From Saccoglossus kowalevskii (taxonomy: Eukaryota; Hemichordata; Enteropneusta; Harrimaniidae), in contig NW_003156211.1 of the NCBI RefSeq assembly GCF_000003605.2, positions 56,838 to 120,837 of the forward strand: 64,000 bases of DNA, written 5' to 3'. Position 1 is the first letter of the stretch. Each line of letters starts with the position of its first letter. Shown in pieces: positions 1 to 12,959 of this stretch. The notes below the pieces were generated by a model. It was not told the DNA's origin. It did no database searches and was given only the letters and a program-made list of their open reading frames with translations. Position numbers and translations under genes: made by a program.

Positions 1-700
1 TCACAGGACAAGGACACTGTATTTGGCAATACATGAATCACTGCTGTAGTCGAAGGACCAGAACACTGTATTTGCCAATATATGAATCACTGCAGTAGTC
101 ACAGGTCAATGACACTGTATTTGCCAATACATGAATTACTGCAGTAGTCACAGGACAAGGACACTGTATTTGCCAATACATGAATCACTGCTGTAGTCAC
201 AGGACAAGGACACTGCATTTGCCAATACATGAATCACTGCTGTAGTCACAGGACAAGAACACTATATTTGCCAATACATGAATCACTGCTGTTGTCACAG
301 GACAAGGACACTGCATTTGCCAATACATGAATCACTGCTGTAGTCGCCGGACAAGAACACTGTATTTGCCAATACATGAATCACTGCAGTAGTCACAGGA
401 CAAGGACACTGTATTTGCCAATACATGAATCACTGCTGTAGTCGCAGGACCAGAACACTGTATTTGCCAATATATGAATCACTGCAGTAGTCACAGGTCA
501 AGGACACTATATTTGCCAATACATGAATCACTGCAGTAGTCACAGGACAAGGACACTGTATTTGCCAATACATGAATCACTGCTGTAGTCACGGGACAAG
601 GACACTGTATTTGCCAATACATGAATCACTGCTGTAGTCGCAGACAAGGACACTGTATTTGCCAATACATAAATCACTGCTGTAGTCGCAGACAAGGACA
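1..700 (+). repeat. Partial copy of the CGCCGG 19-monomer block
   Basis: The window opens inside a higher-order block. Bases 1-700 align with about 11,017-11,720 at an offset of 11,016. They share the rare TTTGGCAATAC, TCGAAGGACCAG and CAGGTCAATGAC monomers, the CGCCGG monomer at 344, CAGGACCAG, CACGGGACAAGG and CATAAATCAC in order. The match ends in a cluster of 1-base deletions (two TCGCAGACAAGG and one GCCATACATG, about 640-720). The left part of this block lies outside the window. Confidence 0.8.
181..229 (+). repeat. Representative 49-bp monomer
   Basis: A typical full-length monomer, 43% GC. It contains the direct sub-repeat GGAC-AA-GGAC. Its end holds an imperfect short inverted repeat around TGCC (TGCATT/AATACA here, perfect TGTATT/AATACA in the T variant). 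Where CTGCTG is replaced by CTGCAG, the palindrome ACTGCAGT forms and carries a PstI site. Common variable sites in other copies are GTCAC/GTCGC, CATGAATC/CACGAATC, TGCATT/TGTATT and ACAAGGAC/ACAAGAAC. Confidence 0.95.
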
Positions 701-962
701 CTGTATTTGCCATACATGAATCACTGCTGTAGTCACAGGACTAGAACACTGCATTTGCCAATACATGAATCACTGCTGTAGTCGCAGGACAAGGACACTC
801 TATTTGCCAATACATGAATCACTTCTGTTGTCACAGGACAAGGACACTGCATTTGCCAATACATGAATCACTGCAGTAGTCACAGGACAAGGACACTGTA
901 TTTGCCAATACATGAATCACTGCAGTAGTCGCAGGACAAGGACACTGTATTTGCCAATACAT

Positions 963-1500
963 GAATCACTGCAGTAGTCACAGGACAAGTACACTGCATT
1001 TGCCAATACATGAATCACTGCTGTAGTCACAGGGCAAGGACACTGCATTTGCCAATACATGAATCACTGCTGTAGTCGCAGGACAAGGACACTATATTTG
1101 CCAATACATGAATCACTGCTATTGTCGCAGGACAAGGACACTGCATTTGCCAATAAATGAATCACTGCTGTAGTCACAGGGCAAGGACACTGCATTTGCC
1201 AATACATAAACTACTGCAGTAGTCACAGGACAAGGACACTGCATTTGCCAATACATGAATCACTGCTGTAGTCGCAGGACAAGGACACTGCATTTGCCAA
1301 TACATGAATCATTGCAGTAGTCGCAGGACAAGGACACTGTATTTGCCAATAAATGAATCACTGCAAGTAGTCGCAGGACAAGGACACTGTATTTGCCAAT
1401 ACACGAATCACTGCAGTAGTCACAGGACAAGGACACTGTATTTGCCAATACATGAATCACTGCTGTAGTCACAGGACAAGGACACTGCATTTGGCAATAC
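963..1500 (+). repeat. Segment duplicated at about 34,315-34,852
   Basis: At an offset of 33,352 the two places share a series of uncommon variants in the same order: ACAAGTACAC, GGGCAAGG, ACTATATTT, CTATTGTCGC, AATAAATGA, CATAAACTACTG and finally GCATTTGGCAATAC. Small indels separate the copies, for example GCAAGTAGTC near 1,353 against GCATTATTCG near 34,715. Confidence 0.8.
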
Positions 1501-1501
1501 A

Positions 1502-2551
1502 TGAATCACTGCTGTAGTCTCAGGACAGGGACACTGTATTTGCCAATTACATGAATCACTGCTGTAGTCACAGGACAAGAACACTGCATTTGCCAATACA
1601 TGAATCACTGCTGTAGTCGCAGGACAAGGACACTCTATTTGCCAATACATGAATCACTGCAGTAGTCACAGGACAAGTACACTGCATTTGCCAATACATG
1701 AATCACTGCTGTAGTCACAGGGCAAGGACACTGCATTTGCCAATGCATGAATCACTGCAGTAGTCGCAGGACAAGGACACTGTATTTGCCAATACATGAA
1801 TCACTGCTGTAGTCGCAGGACAAGGACACTGTATTTGCCAATACATGAATCACTGCTGTAGTCGCAGGACAAGGACACTATATTTGCCAATACATGAATC
1901 ACTGCTGTTGTCACAGGACAAGGACACTGCATTTGCCAATAAATGAATCACTGCTGTAGTCACAGGGCAAGGACACTGCATTTGCCAATACATGAATCAC
2001 TGCAGTAGTCGCAGGACAAGGACACTGTATTTGCCAATACATGAATCACTGCTGTAGTCACAGGACAAGGACACTGCATTTGCCAATACATGAATCACTG
2101 CTGTAGTCACAGGACAAGGACACTGCATTTGCCAATACATGAATCACTGCTGTAGTCGCAGGACAAGGACACTGGTTGCCAATACATGAATCACTGCAGT
2201 AGTCACAGGACAAGGACACTGCATTTGCCAATACATGAATCACTGCAGTAGTCACAGGACAAGGACACTGTATTTGCCAATGCATGAATCACTGCTGTAG
2301 TCACAGGACAAGGACACTGCATTTGCCAATACATGAATCACTGCTGTAGTCACAGGACAAAGACACTGCATTTGCCAATACATGAATCACTGCAGTAGTC
2401 ACAGGACAAGGACACTGTATTTGCCAATACATGAATCACTACTGTAGTCACAGGACAAGGACACTGTATTTGCCAATACACGAATCACTGCTGTAGTCGC
2501 AGGACAAGGACACTGTATTTGCCAATACATGAATCACTGCAGTAGTCGCAG
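1502..2551 (+). repeat. About 1.05-kb segment duplicated at about 36,861-37,909
   Basis: From about 1,550 on, the two copies align at an offset of 35,358. They share GTCTCAGG, ACTCTATTTGCC, ACAAGTACAC, the 47-bp GGTTGCC monomer near 2,173, CAATGCATG near 2,280 and ACTACTGTAG near 2,439. One extra base in CAATTACATG near 1,547 shifts the offset by 1. Similarity stops at the scrambled monomer starting at 2,546. Confidence 0.8.
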
Positions 2552-2593
2552 GACAAGGACCAAGCACAGCCAATACACGAATCACTGCAGTAG
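2546..2593 (+). repeat. Scrambled 48-bp monomer
   Basis: In place of the usual ACTGTATTTGCC this monomer reads CAAGCACAGCC, then returns to CAATACACG. Both neighbouring monomers are normal, and the unit is 48 bases long. The change is a short block replacement rather than a point mutation. It sits where the similarity to 37.9 kb ends. Confidence 0.75.
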
Positions 2594-2739
2594 TCCCAGG
2601 ACAAGGACACTGTATTTGCCAATACATGAATCACTGCAGTAGTCACAGGACAAGGACACTGTATTTGCCAATGCATGAATCACTGCTGTAGTCACAGGAC
2701 AAAGACACTGTATTTGCCAATACACGAATCACTGCTGTA

Positions 2740-3930
2740 GTCGCAGGACAAGGACACTGTATTTGCCAATACATGAATCACTGCTGTAGTCACAGGACAA
2801 GGACACTGCATGTGCCAATACATGAATCACTGCTGTAGTCACAGGACTAGAACACTGCATTTGCCAATACATGAATCACTGCTGTAGTCGCAGGACAAGG
2901 ACACTCTATTTGCCAATACATGAATCACTTCTGTTGTCACAGGACAAGGACACTGCATTTGCCAATAAATGAATCACTGCTGTAGTCACAGGGCAAGGAC
3001 ACTGCATTTGCCAATACATGAATCACTGCAGTAGTCGCAGGACAAGGACACTGCATATGCCAATACATGAATCACTGCTGTAGTCGCAGGACAAGGACAC
3101 TGTATTTGCCAATACATGAATCACTGCAGTAGGCGCAGGACAAGGACACTGTATTTGCCAATACACGAATCACTGCAGTAGTCGCAGGACAAGGACACTG
3201 TATTTGCCAATACATGAATCACTGCAGTAGTCACAGGACAAGGACACTGTATTTGCCAATACACGAATCACTGCTGTAGTCTCAGGACAAGGACACTGTA
3301 TTTGCCAATTCATGAATCACTGCTGTAGTCACAGGACAAGGACACTGCATGTGCCAATACATGAATCACTGCAGTAGTCACAGGACAAGGACACTGTATT
3401 TGCCAATACACGAATCACTGCAGTAGTCACAGGACAAGGACACTGTATTTGCCAATTCATGAATCACTGCTGTAGTCACAGGACAAGGACACTGCATGTG
3501 CCAATACATGAATCACTGCTGTAGTCACAGGACTAGAACACTGCATTTGCCAATACATGAATCACTGCTGTAGTCGCAGGACAAGGACACTCTATTTGCC
3601 AATACATGAATCACTTCTGTTGTCACAGGACAAGGACACTGCATTTGCCACTAAATGAATCACTGCTGTAGTCACAGGGCAAGGACACTGCATTTGCCAA
3701 TACATGAATCACTGCAGTAGTCGCAGGACAAGGACACTGCATATGCCAATACATGAATCACTGCTGTAGTCGCAGGACAAGGACACTGTATTTGCCAATA
3801 CATGAATCACTGCAGTAGTCGCAGGACAAGGACACTGTATTTGCCAATACATGAATCACTGCAGTAGTCACAGGACAAGGACACTGTATTTGCCAATACA
3901 CGAATCACTGCTGTAGTCACAGGGCAAGGA
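2740..3930 (+). repeat. 14-monomer (686-bp) tandem higher-order duplication
   Basis: Markers recur exactly 686 bases apart: GCATGTGCC at 2,808 and 3,494, and CATATG at 3,054 and 3,740. CAGGACTAGAAC, ACTCTATTT, CACTTCTGTTGTC and GGGCAAGG lie between them in the same order. Inside it GCATGTG also recurs 147 bases apart (3,347 and 3,494), a 3-monomer event. CATATG recurs again 245 bases (5 monomers) later at 3,985. Confidence 0.8.
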
Positions 3931-4981
3931 CACTGCATTTGCCAATACATGAATCACTGCAGTAGTCGCAGGACAAGGACACTGCATATGCCAATACATG
4001 AATCACTGCTGTAGTCGCAGGACAAGGACACTGTATTTGCCAATACATGAATCACTGCAGTAGTCGCAGGACAAGGACACTGTATTTGCCAATACACGAA
4101 TCACTGCAGTAGTCGCAGGACAAGGACACTGTATTTGCCAATACATGAATCACTGCAGTAGTCGCAGGACAAGGACACTGTATTTGCCAATACACGAATC
4201 ACTGCAGTAGTCTCAGGACAAGGACACTGCATTTGCCAATACAGGAATCACTGCTGTATTCACAGGACAAGGACACTGCATTTGCCAATACATGAATCAC
4301 TGCTGTAGTCACAGGACAAGAACACTGTATTTGCCAATACATAAATCACTGCAGTAGTCGCAGGACAAGGACGCTGTATTTGCCAATACATGAATCACTG
4401 CAGTAGTCGTAGGACAAGGACACTGTATTTGCCAATACATGAATCACTGCTGTAGTCGCAGGACAAGGACACTGTATTTGCCAATACATGAATCACTGCT
4501 GTAGTCGCAGGACAAGGACACTATATTTGCCAATACATGAATCACTGCTCTTGTCACAGGACAAGGACACTGCATTTGCCAATAAATGAATCACTGCTGT
4601 AGTCACAGGGCAAGGACACTGCATTTGCCAATACATGAATCACTGCAGTAGTCGCAGGACAAGGACACTGTATTTGCCAATACATGAATCACTGCAGTAG
4701 TCGCAGGACAAGGAAACTGTATTTGCCAATACATAAATCACTGCTGTAGTCACAGGACAAGGACACTGCATTTGCCAATACATGAATCACTGCAGTAGTC
4801 GCAGGACAAGGACACTGTATTTGCCAATACACGAATCACTGCAGTAGTCACAGGGCAAGGATACTGTATTTGCCAATACATGAATCACTGCTGTAGTCAC
4901 AGGACAAGGACACTGCATTTGCCAATACATGAATCACTGCTGTAGTCACAGGACAAGGACACGGCAATTGCCAATACATGA

Positions 4982-5700
4982 ATCACTGCTGTAGTCGCAG
5001 GACAATGACACTGCATTTGCCAATACATGAATCACTGCAGTAGTCACAGGAAAAGGACACTGTATTTGCCAATACATGAATCACTGCAGTAGTCGCAGGA
5101 CAAGGACATTGCATTTGCAAATACATGAATCACTGCAGTAGTCACAGGACAAGGACACTGTATTTGCCAATATATGAATCACTGCAGTAGTCGCAGGACA
5201 ATGACACTGTATTTGCCAATACGTGAATCACTGCAGTAGTCGCAGGACAAGGACACTGTATTTGCCAATACATGAATCACTGCTGTAGTCGCAGGACAGG
5301 GACACTGGTTGCCAATACATGAATCACTGCAGTAGTCACAGGACAAGGACACTGCATTTGCCAATACATGAATCACTGCAGTAGTCACAGGACAAGGACA
5401 CTGTATTTGCAAATATATGAATCACTGCTGTAGTCGCAGGACAAGGACACTGTATTTGCCAATACATGAATCACTGCAGTAGTCGCACGACAAGGACACT
5501 GTATTTGCCAATACATGAATCACTGCAGTAGTCACAGGACAAGGACACTGTATTTGCCATATATGAATCACTGCTGTAGTCGTTGGACAAGGACACTATA
5601 TTTGCCAATACATGAATCACTGCTGTTGTCACAGGACAAGGACACTGCATTTGCCAATACATGAATCACTGCTGTAGTCGCCGGACAAGAACACTGTATT
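4982..5700 (+). repeat. Segment duplicated at about 20,700-21,420
   Basis: The two places match at an offset of 15,718. Shared rare variants are GGACAATGAC, CAGGAAAAGGAC, GACATTGCATTTGCAAATAC, CAATACGTGAATC, CAGGGACACTGGTTGCC, GCAAATATATG and GTCGCACGAC. A 1-base deletion (GCCATATATG near 5,557) in this copy shifts the offset to 15,719. A more diverged relative starts near 41,811. Confidence 0.85.
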
Positions 5701-5970
5701 TGCCAATACATGAATCACTGCAGTAGTCACAGGACAAGGACACTGTATTTGGCAATACATGAATCACTGCTGTAGTCGAAGGACCAGAACACTGTATTTG
5801 CCAATATATGAATCACTGCAGTAGTCACAGGTCAATGACACTGTATTTGCCAATACATGAATTACTGCAGTAGTCACAGGACAAGGACACTGTATTTGCC
5901 AATACATGAATCACTGCTGTAGTCACAGGACAAGGACACTGCATTTGCCAATACATGAATCACTGCTGTA
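5678..5970 (+). repeat. Partial copy of the CGCCGG 19-monomer block
   Basis: The segment aligns with about 10,968-11,260 at an offset of 5,290 and with the first ~250 bases of the window. Shared markers are CGCCGG, TTTGGCAATAC, TCGAAGGACCAG, CAGGTCAATGAC and CATGAATTACTG. The match ends after about six monomers. Confidence 0.75.
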
Positions 5971-6420
5971 GTCACAGGACAAGGACACTGCATTTGCCAA
6001 TACATGAATCACTGCAGTAGTCGCAGGACAAGGACACTGCATTTGCCAATACATGAATCACTGCAGTAGTCGCAGGACAAGGACACTGTATTTGCCAATA
6101 CATGAATCACTGCTGTAGTCACAGGACAAGGACACTGCATTTGCCAATACATGAATCACTGCTGTAGTCACAGGACAAGGACACTGTATTTGCCAATACA
6201 TGAATCACTGCAGTAGTCGCAGGACAATGACACTGTATTTGCCAATACAAGAATCACTGCTGTAGTCACAGGACAAGGACACTGTATTTGCCAATACATG
6301 AATCACTGCAGTAGTCGCAGGACAAGGACACTGTATTTGCCAATACATGAATCACTGCAGTAGTCACAGGACAAGGACACTGTATTTGCCAATATATGAA
6401 TCAGTGCTGTAGTCGTTGGA

Positions 6421-7330
6421 CAAGGACACTATATTTGCCAATACATGAATCACTGCAGTAGTCGCAGGACAAGAACACTGCATTTGCCAATACATGAATC
6501 ACTGCAGTAGTCGCAGGACAAGAACACTGTATTTGCCAATACATGAATCACTGCTGTAGTCACAGGACAAGGACACTGTATTTGCCAATACATGAATCAC
6601 TGCTGTAGTCTCAGGACAAGGACACTGCATTTGCCAATACATGAATCACTGCTGTAGTCACAGGACAAGGACACTGCATTTGCCAATACATGAATCACTG
6701 CTGTAGTCGCAGGATAAGGACACTGGTTGTCAATACATGAATCACTGCAGTAGTCACAGGACAAGGACACTGCATTTGCCAATACATGAATCACTGCAGT
6801 AGTCACAGGACAAGGACACTGTATTTGCAAATATATGAATCACTGCTGTAGTCGCAGGACAAGGACACTGTATTTGCCAATACATGAATCACTGCAGTAT
6901 TTCACAGGACAAGGACACTGTATTTGCCAATATATGAATCACTGCTGTAGTCGTTGGACAAGGACACTATATTTGCCAATACATGAATCACTGCTGTTGT
7001 CACAGGACAAGGACACTGCATTTGCCAATACATGAATCACTGCTGTAGTCGCCGGACAAGAACACTGTATTTGCCAATACATGAATCACTGCAGTAGTCG
7101 CAGGACAAGGACACTGTATTTGCCAATACATGAATCACTGCAGTATTTCACAGGACAAGGACACTGTATTTGCCAATATATGAATCACTGCTGTAGTCGT
7201 TGGACAAGGACACTATATTTGCCACTACATGAATCACTGCTGTTGTCACAGGACAAGGACACTGCATTTGCCAATACATGAATCACTGCTGTAGTCGCCG
7301 GACAAGAACACTGTATTTGCCAATACACGA
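6421..7330 (+). repeat. Higher-order block with a 246-bp five-monomer doublet
   Basis: It contains the 47-bp monomer (GGTTGTC near 6,724) and GCAAATATATG near 6,826. Two copies follow of a five-monomer phrase 246 bases apart, starting near 6,835 and 7,081: plain monomer, 50-bp GTATTTCAC monomer, CGTTGG monomer, CTGTTGTCAC monomer, CGCCGG monomer. The spacing of 4 x 49 + 50 matches the one inserted base. About 6,421-6,840 matches 17,542-17,961 at an offset of 11,121, including the shared GGATAAGG and GGTTGTCAATAC. Confidence 0.8.
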
Positions 7331-7489
7331 ATCACTGCAGTAGTCACAGGACAAGGACACTGTATTTGCCAATACATGAATCACTGCTGTAGTCGCAGGA
7401 CCAGAACACTGTATTTGCCAATATATGAATCACTGCAGTAGTCACAGGTCAAGGACACTGTATTTGCCAATACATGAATCACTGCAGTA

Positions 7490-9600
7490 GTCGCAGGACA
7501 AGGACACTGTATTTGCCAATACATGAATCATTGCAGTAGTCGCAGGACAAGGACACTGCATTTGCCAATACATGAATCACTGCAGTAGTCGCAGGACAAG
7601 GACACTGTATTTGCCAATACACGAATCACTGCAGTAGTCACAGGGCAAGGATACTGTATTTGCCAATACATGAATCACTGCTGTAGTCACATGACAAGGA
7701 CACTGCATTTGCCAATACATGAATCACTGCTGTAGTCACAGGACAAGGACACGGCAATTGCCAATACATGAATCACTGCTGTAGTCGCAGGACAAGGACA
7801 CTGCATTTGCCAATACATGAATCACTGCAGTAGTCACAGGACATGGACACTGTATTTGCCAATACATGAATCACTGCAGTAGTCGCAGGACAAGAACACT
7901 GCATTTGCCAATACATGAATCACTGCAGTAGTCGCAGGACAAGGACACTGTATTTGCCAATAAATGAATCACTGCTGTAGTCACAGGACAAGGACACTGT
8001 ATTTGCCAATACATGAATCACTGCTGTAGTCACAGGACAAGGACACTGTATTTGCCAATACATGAATCACTGCTGTAGTCACAGGACAAGGACACTGCAT
8101 TTGCCAATACATGAATCACTGCTGTAGTCACAGGACAAGGACACTGTATTTGCCAATACATGAATCACTGCAGTAGTGGCTAGACAATGACACTGTATTT
8201 GCCAATACATGAATCACTGCTGTAGTCACAGGACAAGAACACTGGTTGCCAATACATGAATCACTGCAGTAGTCACAGGACAAGGACACTGCATTTGCCA
8301 ATACATGAATCACTGCAGTAGTCACAGGACAAGGACACTGTATTTGCAAATATATGAATCACTGCTGTAGTCGCAGGACAAGGACACTGTATTTGCCAAT
8401 ACATGAATCACTGCAGTAGTCGCAGGACAAGGACACTGTATTTCCCAATACATGAATCACTGCAGTAGTCACAGGACAAGGACACTGTATTTGCCAATTT
8501 ATGAATCACTGCTGTAGTCGTTGGACAAGGACACTATATTTGCCAATACATGAATCACTGCTGTTGTCACAGGACAAGGACACTGCATTTGCCAAAACAT
8601 GAATCACTGCTGTAGTTGCCGGACAAGAACACTGTATTTGCCAATACATGAATCACTGCAGTAGTCGCAGGACAAGAACACTGTATTTGCCAATACATGA
8701 ATCACTGCAGTAGTCGCAGGACAAGAACACTGCATTTGCCAATACATGAATCACTGCTGTAGTCGCCTGACAAGAACACTGTATTTGCCAATACATGAAT
8801 CACTGCAGTAGTCGCAGGACAAGAACACTGTATTAGCCAATACATGAATCACTGCTGTAGTCACAGGACAAGGACACTGTATTTGCCAATACATGAATCA
8901 CTGCTGTAGTCTCAGGACAAGGACACTGCATTTGCCAATACATGAATCACTGCTGTAGTCACAGGACAAGGACACTGCATTTGCCAATACATGAATCACT
9001 GCTGTAGTCGCAGGACAAGGACACTGGTTGCCAATACATGAATCACTGCAGTAGTCACAGGACAAGGACACTGCATTTGCCAATACATGAATCACTGCAG
9101 TAGTCACAGGACAAGGACACTGTATTTGCAAATATATGAATCACTGCTGTAGTCGCAGGACAAGGACACTGTATTTGCCAATACATGAATCACTGCAGTA
9201 TTTCACAGGACAAGGACACTGTATTTGCCAATATATGAATCACTGCTGTAGTCGTTGGACAAGGACACTATATTTGCCAATACATGAATCACGGCTGTTG
9301 TCACAGGACAAGGACACTGCATTTGCCAATACATGAATCACTGCTGTAGTCGCCGGACAAGAACACTGTATTTGCCAATACATGAATCACTGCAGTAGTC
9401 GCAGGACAAGGACACTGTATTTGCCAATACATGAATCACTGCAGTATTTCACAGGACAAGGACACTGTATTTGCCAATATATGAATCACTGCTGTAGTCG
9501 TTGGACAAGGACACTATATTTACCACTACATGAATCACTGCTGTTGTCACAGGACAAGGACACTGCATTTGCCAATACATGAATCACTGCTGTAGTCGCC
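7490..9600 (+). repeat. 2.1-kb segment duplicated at about 43,733-45,990
   Basis: The offset is 36,243 at the left and 36,390 at the right. The change of 147 comes from a 3-monomer duplication near 43.9-44.1 kb. Shared rare variants include CACATGACAAGG, CACGGCAATTGCC, CAGGACATGGAC, GTAGTGGCTAGAC, TATTTCCCAATAC, GTTGCCGGAC, GTCGCCTGAC, CACGGCTGTTG and ATTTACCACTACATG. The parts from about 8,280 to 9,240 recur again near 49,720-50,680 at an offset of 41,438. Confidence 0.85.
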
Positions 9601-10880
9601 GGACAAGAACACTGTATTTGCCAATACACGAATCACTGCAGTAGTCACAGGACAAGGACACTGTATTTGCCAATACATGAATCACTGCTGTAGTCGCAGA
9701 ACCAGAACACTGTATTTGCCAATATATGAATCACTGCAGTAGTCACAGATCAAGGACACTGTATTTGCCAATACATGAATCACTGCAGTAGTCACAGGAC
9801 AAGGACACTGTATTTGCCAATACATGAATCACTGCTGGAGTCACAGGACAAGGACACTGCATTTGCCAATACATGAATCACTGCTGTAGTCACAGGACAA
9901 GAACACTATATTTGCCAATACATGAATCACTGCTGTAGTCACAGGACAAGGACACTGCATTTGCCAATACATGAATCACTGCTGTAGTCGCAGGACAAGG
10001 ACACTGGTTGCCAATACATGAATCACTGCAGTAGTCACAGGACAAGGACACTGCATTTGCCAATACATGAATCACTGCAGTAGTCACAGGACAAGGACAC
10101 TGTATTTGCAAATATATGAATCACTGCTGTAGTCGCAGGACAAGGACACTGTATTTGCCAATACATGAATCACTGCAGTATTTCACAGGACAAGGACACT
10201 GTATTTGCCAATATATGAATCACTGCTGTAGTCGTTGGACAAGGACACTATATTTGCCAATACATGAATCACTGCTGTTGTCACAGGACAAGGACACTGC
10301 ATTTGCCAATACATGAATCACTGCTGTAGTCGCCGGACAAGAACACTGTATTTGCCAATACATGAATCACTGCAGTAGTCGCAGGACAAGGACACTGTAT
10401 TTGCCAATACATGAATCACTGCAGTATTTCACAGGACAAGGACACTGTATTTGCCAATATATGAATCACTGCTGTAGTCGTTGGACAAGGACACTATATT
10501 TGCCACTACATGAATCACTGCTGTTGTCACAGGACAAGGACACTGCATTTGCCAATACATGAATCACTGCTGTAGTCGCCGGACAAGAACACTGTATTTG
10601 CCAATACACGAATCACTGCAGTAGTCACAGGACAAGGACACTGTATTTGCCAATACATGAATCACTGCTGTAGTCGCAGGACCAGAACACTGTATTTGCC
10701 AATATATGAATCACTGCAGTAGTCACAGGTCAAGGACACTGTATTTGCCAATACATGAATCACTGCAGTAGTCACAGGACAAGGACACTGTATTTGCCAA
10801 TACATGAATCACTGCTGGAGTCACAGGACAAGGACACTGCATTTGCCAATACATGAATCACTGCTGTAGTCACAGGACAA
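8920..10880 (+). repeat. 20-monomer (980-bp) tandem higher-order duplication
   Basis: Two adjacent copies lie exactly 980 bases apart, at about 8,920-9,900 and 9,900-10,880. CTGCTGGAG falls at 9,831 and 10,811, and each copy has the 47-bp GGTTGCC monomer, GCAAATATATG and the 246-bp five-monomer doublet. One 2-base deletion and two 1-base insertions cancel, giving exactly 20 x 49. Differences between copies are few, for example CGCAGAACCAG against CGCAGGACCAG, and CACGGCTG against CACTGCTG. Confidence 0.85.
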
Positions 10881-10967
10881 GAACACTATATTTGCCAATA
10901 CATGAATCACTGCTGTTGTCACAGGACAAGGACACTGCATTTGCCAATACATGAATCACTGCTGTAG

Positions 10968-11899
10968 TCGCCGGACAAGAACACTGTATTTGCCAATATA
11001 TGAATCACTGCAGTAGTCACAGGACAAGGACACTGTATTTGGCAATACATGAATCACTGCTGTAGTCGAAGGACCAGAACACTGTATTTGCCAATATATG
11101 AATCACTGCAGTAGTCACAGGTCAATGACACTGTATTTGCCAATACATGAATTACTGCAGTAGTCACAGGACAAGGACACTGTATTTGCCAATACATGAA
11201 TCACTGCTGTAGTCACAGGACAAGGACACTGCATTTGCCAATACATGAATCACTGCTGTAGTCACAGGACAAGAACACTATATTTGCCAATACATGAATC
11301 ACTGCTGTTGTCACAGGACAAGGACACTGCATTTGCCAATACATGAATCACTGCTGTAGTCGCCGGACAAGAACACTGTATTTGCCAATACATGAATCAC
11401 TGCAGTAGTCACAGGACAAGGACACTGTATTTGCCAATACATGAATCACTGCTGTAGTCGCAGGACCAGAACACTGTATTTGCCAATATATGAATCACTG
11501 CAGTAGTCACAGGTCAAGGACACTGTATTTGCCAATACATGAATCACTGCAGTAGTCACAGGACAAGGACACTGTATTTGCCAATACATGAATCACTGCT
11601 GTAGTCACGGGACAAGGACACTGTATTTGCCAATACATGAATCACTGCTGTAGTCGCAGGACAAGGACACTGTATTTGCCAATACATAAATCACTGCTGT
11701 AGTCGCAGGACAAGGACACTGTATTTGCCAATACATGAATCACTGCTGTAGTCACAGGACAAGGACACTGCATTTGCCAATACATGAATCACTGCTGTAG
11801 TCACAGGACAAGAACACTATATTTGCCAATACATGAATCACTGCTGTTGTCACAGGACAAGGACACTGCATTTGCCAATACATGAATCACTGCTGTAGT
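10968..11899 (+). repeat. CGCCGG 19-monomer (931-bp) block, copy A
   Basis: CGCCGG monomers fall at 10,968, 11,360 and 11,899, intervals of 392 (8 monomers) and 539 (11 monomers). Between them come GGACCAGAAC with CAATATATG, CAGGTCAA, ACTATATTT, CTGTTGTCAC, CACGGGACAAGG and CATAAATCAC in fixed order. The same spacing recurs at 51.4, 58.6 and 62.0 kb. Confidence 0.85.
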
Positions 11900-12959
11900 C
11901 GCCGGACAAATACACTGCATTTGCCAATACATGAATCACTGCAGTAGTCACAGGACAAGGACACTGTATTTGCCAATACATGAATCACTGCTGTAGTCAC
12001 AGGACAAGGACACTGTATTTGCCAATACACGAATCACTGCTGTAGTCGCAGGACAAGGACACTGTATTTGCCAATACATGAATCACTGCAGTAGTCGCAG
12101 TCAAGGACACTGTATTTGCCAATACATGAATCATTGCAGTAGTCGCAGGACAAGGACACTGCGTTTGCCAATACATGAATCACTGCAGTAGTCGCAGGAC
12201 AAGGACATTGTATTTGCCAATACACGAATCACTGCAGTAGTCACAGGGCAAGGATACTGTATTTGCCAATACATGAATCACTGCTGTAGTCACTGGACAA
12301 GGACACTACATTTGCCAATACATGAACCACTGCTGTAGTCACAGGACAAGGACACGGCAATTGCCAATACATGAATCACTGCTGTAGTCGCAGGACAAGG
12401 ACACTGCATTTGCCAATACATGAATCACTGCAGTAGTCACAGGACAAGGACACTATATTTGCCAATACATGAATCACTGCAGTAGTCGCAGGACAAGGAC
12501 ACTGCATTTGCCAATACATGAATCACTGCAGTAGTCGCAGGACAAGGACACTGTATTTGCCAATACATGAATCACTGCAGTAGTCACAGGACAAGGACAC
12601 TGTATTTGCCAATACATGAATCACTGCTGTAGTCACAGGACAAAGACACTGTATTTGCCAATACACGAATCACTGCTGTAGTCGCAGGACAAGGACACTG
12701 TATTTGCCAATACATGAATCACTGCTGTAGTCACAGGACAAGGACACTGCATTTGCCAATACATGAATCACTGCTGTAGTCACAGGACAAAGACACTGTA
12801 TTTGCCAATACATGAATCACTGCAGTAGTCACAGGACAAGGACACTGCATTTGCCAATAAATGAATCACTGCTGTAGTCACAGGGCAAGGACACTGCATT
12901 TGCCAATACATGAATCACTGCAGTAGTCGCAGGACAAGGAAACTGTATTTGCCAATACA

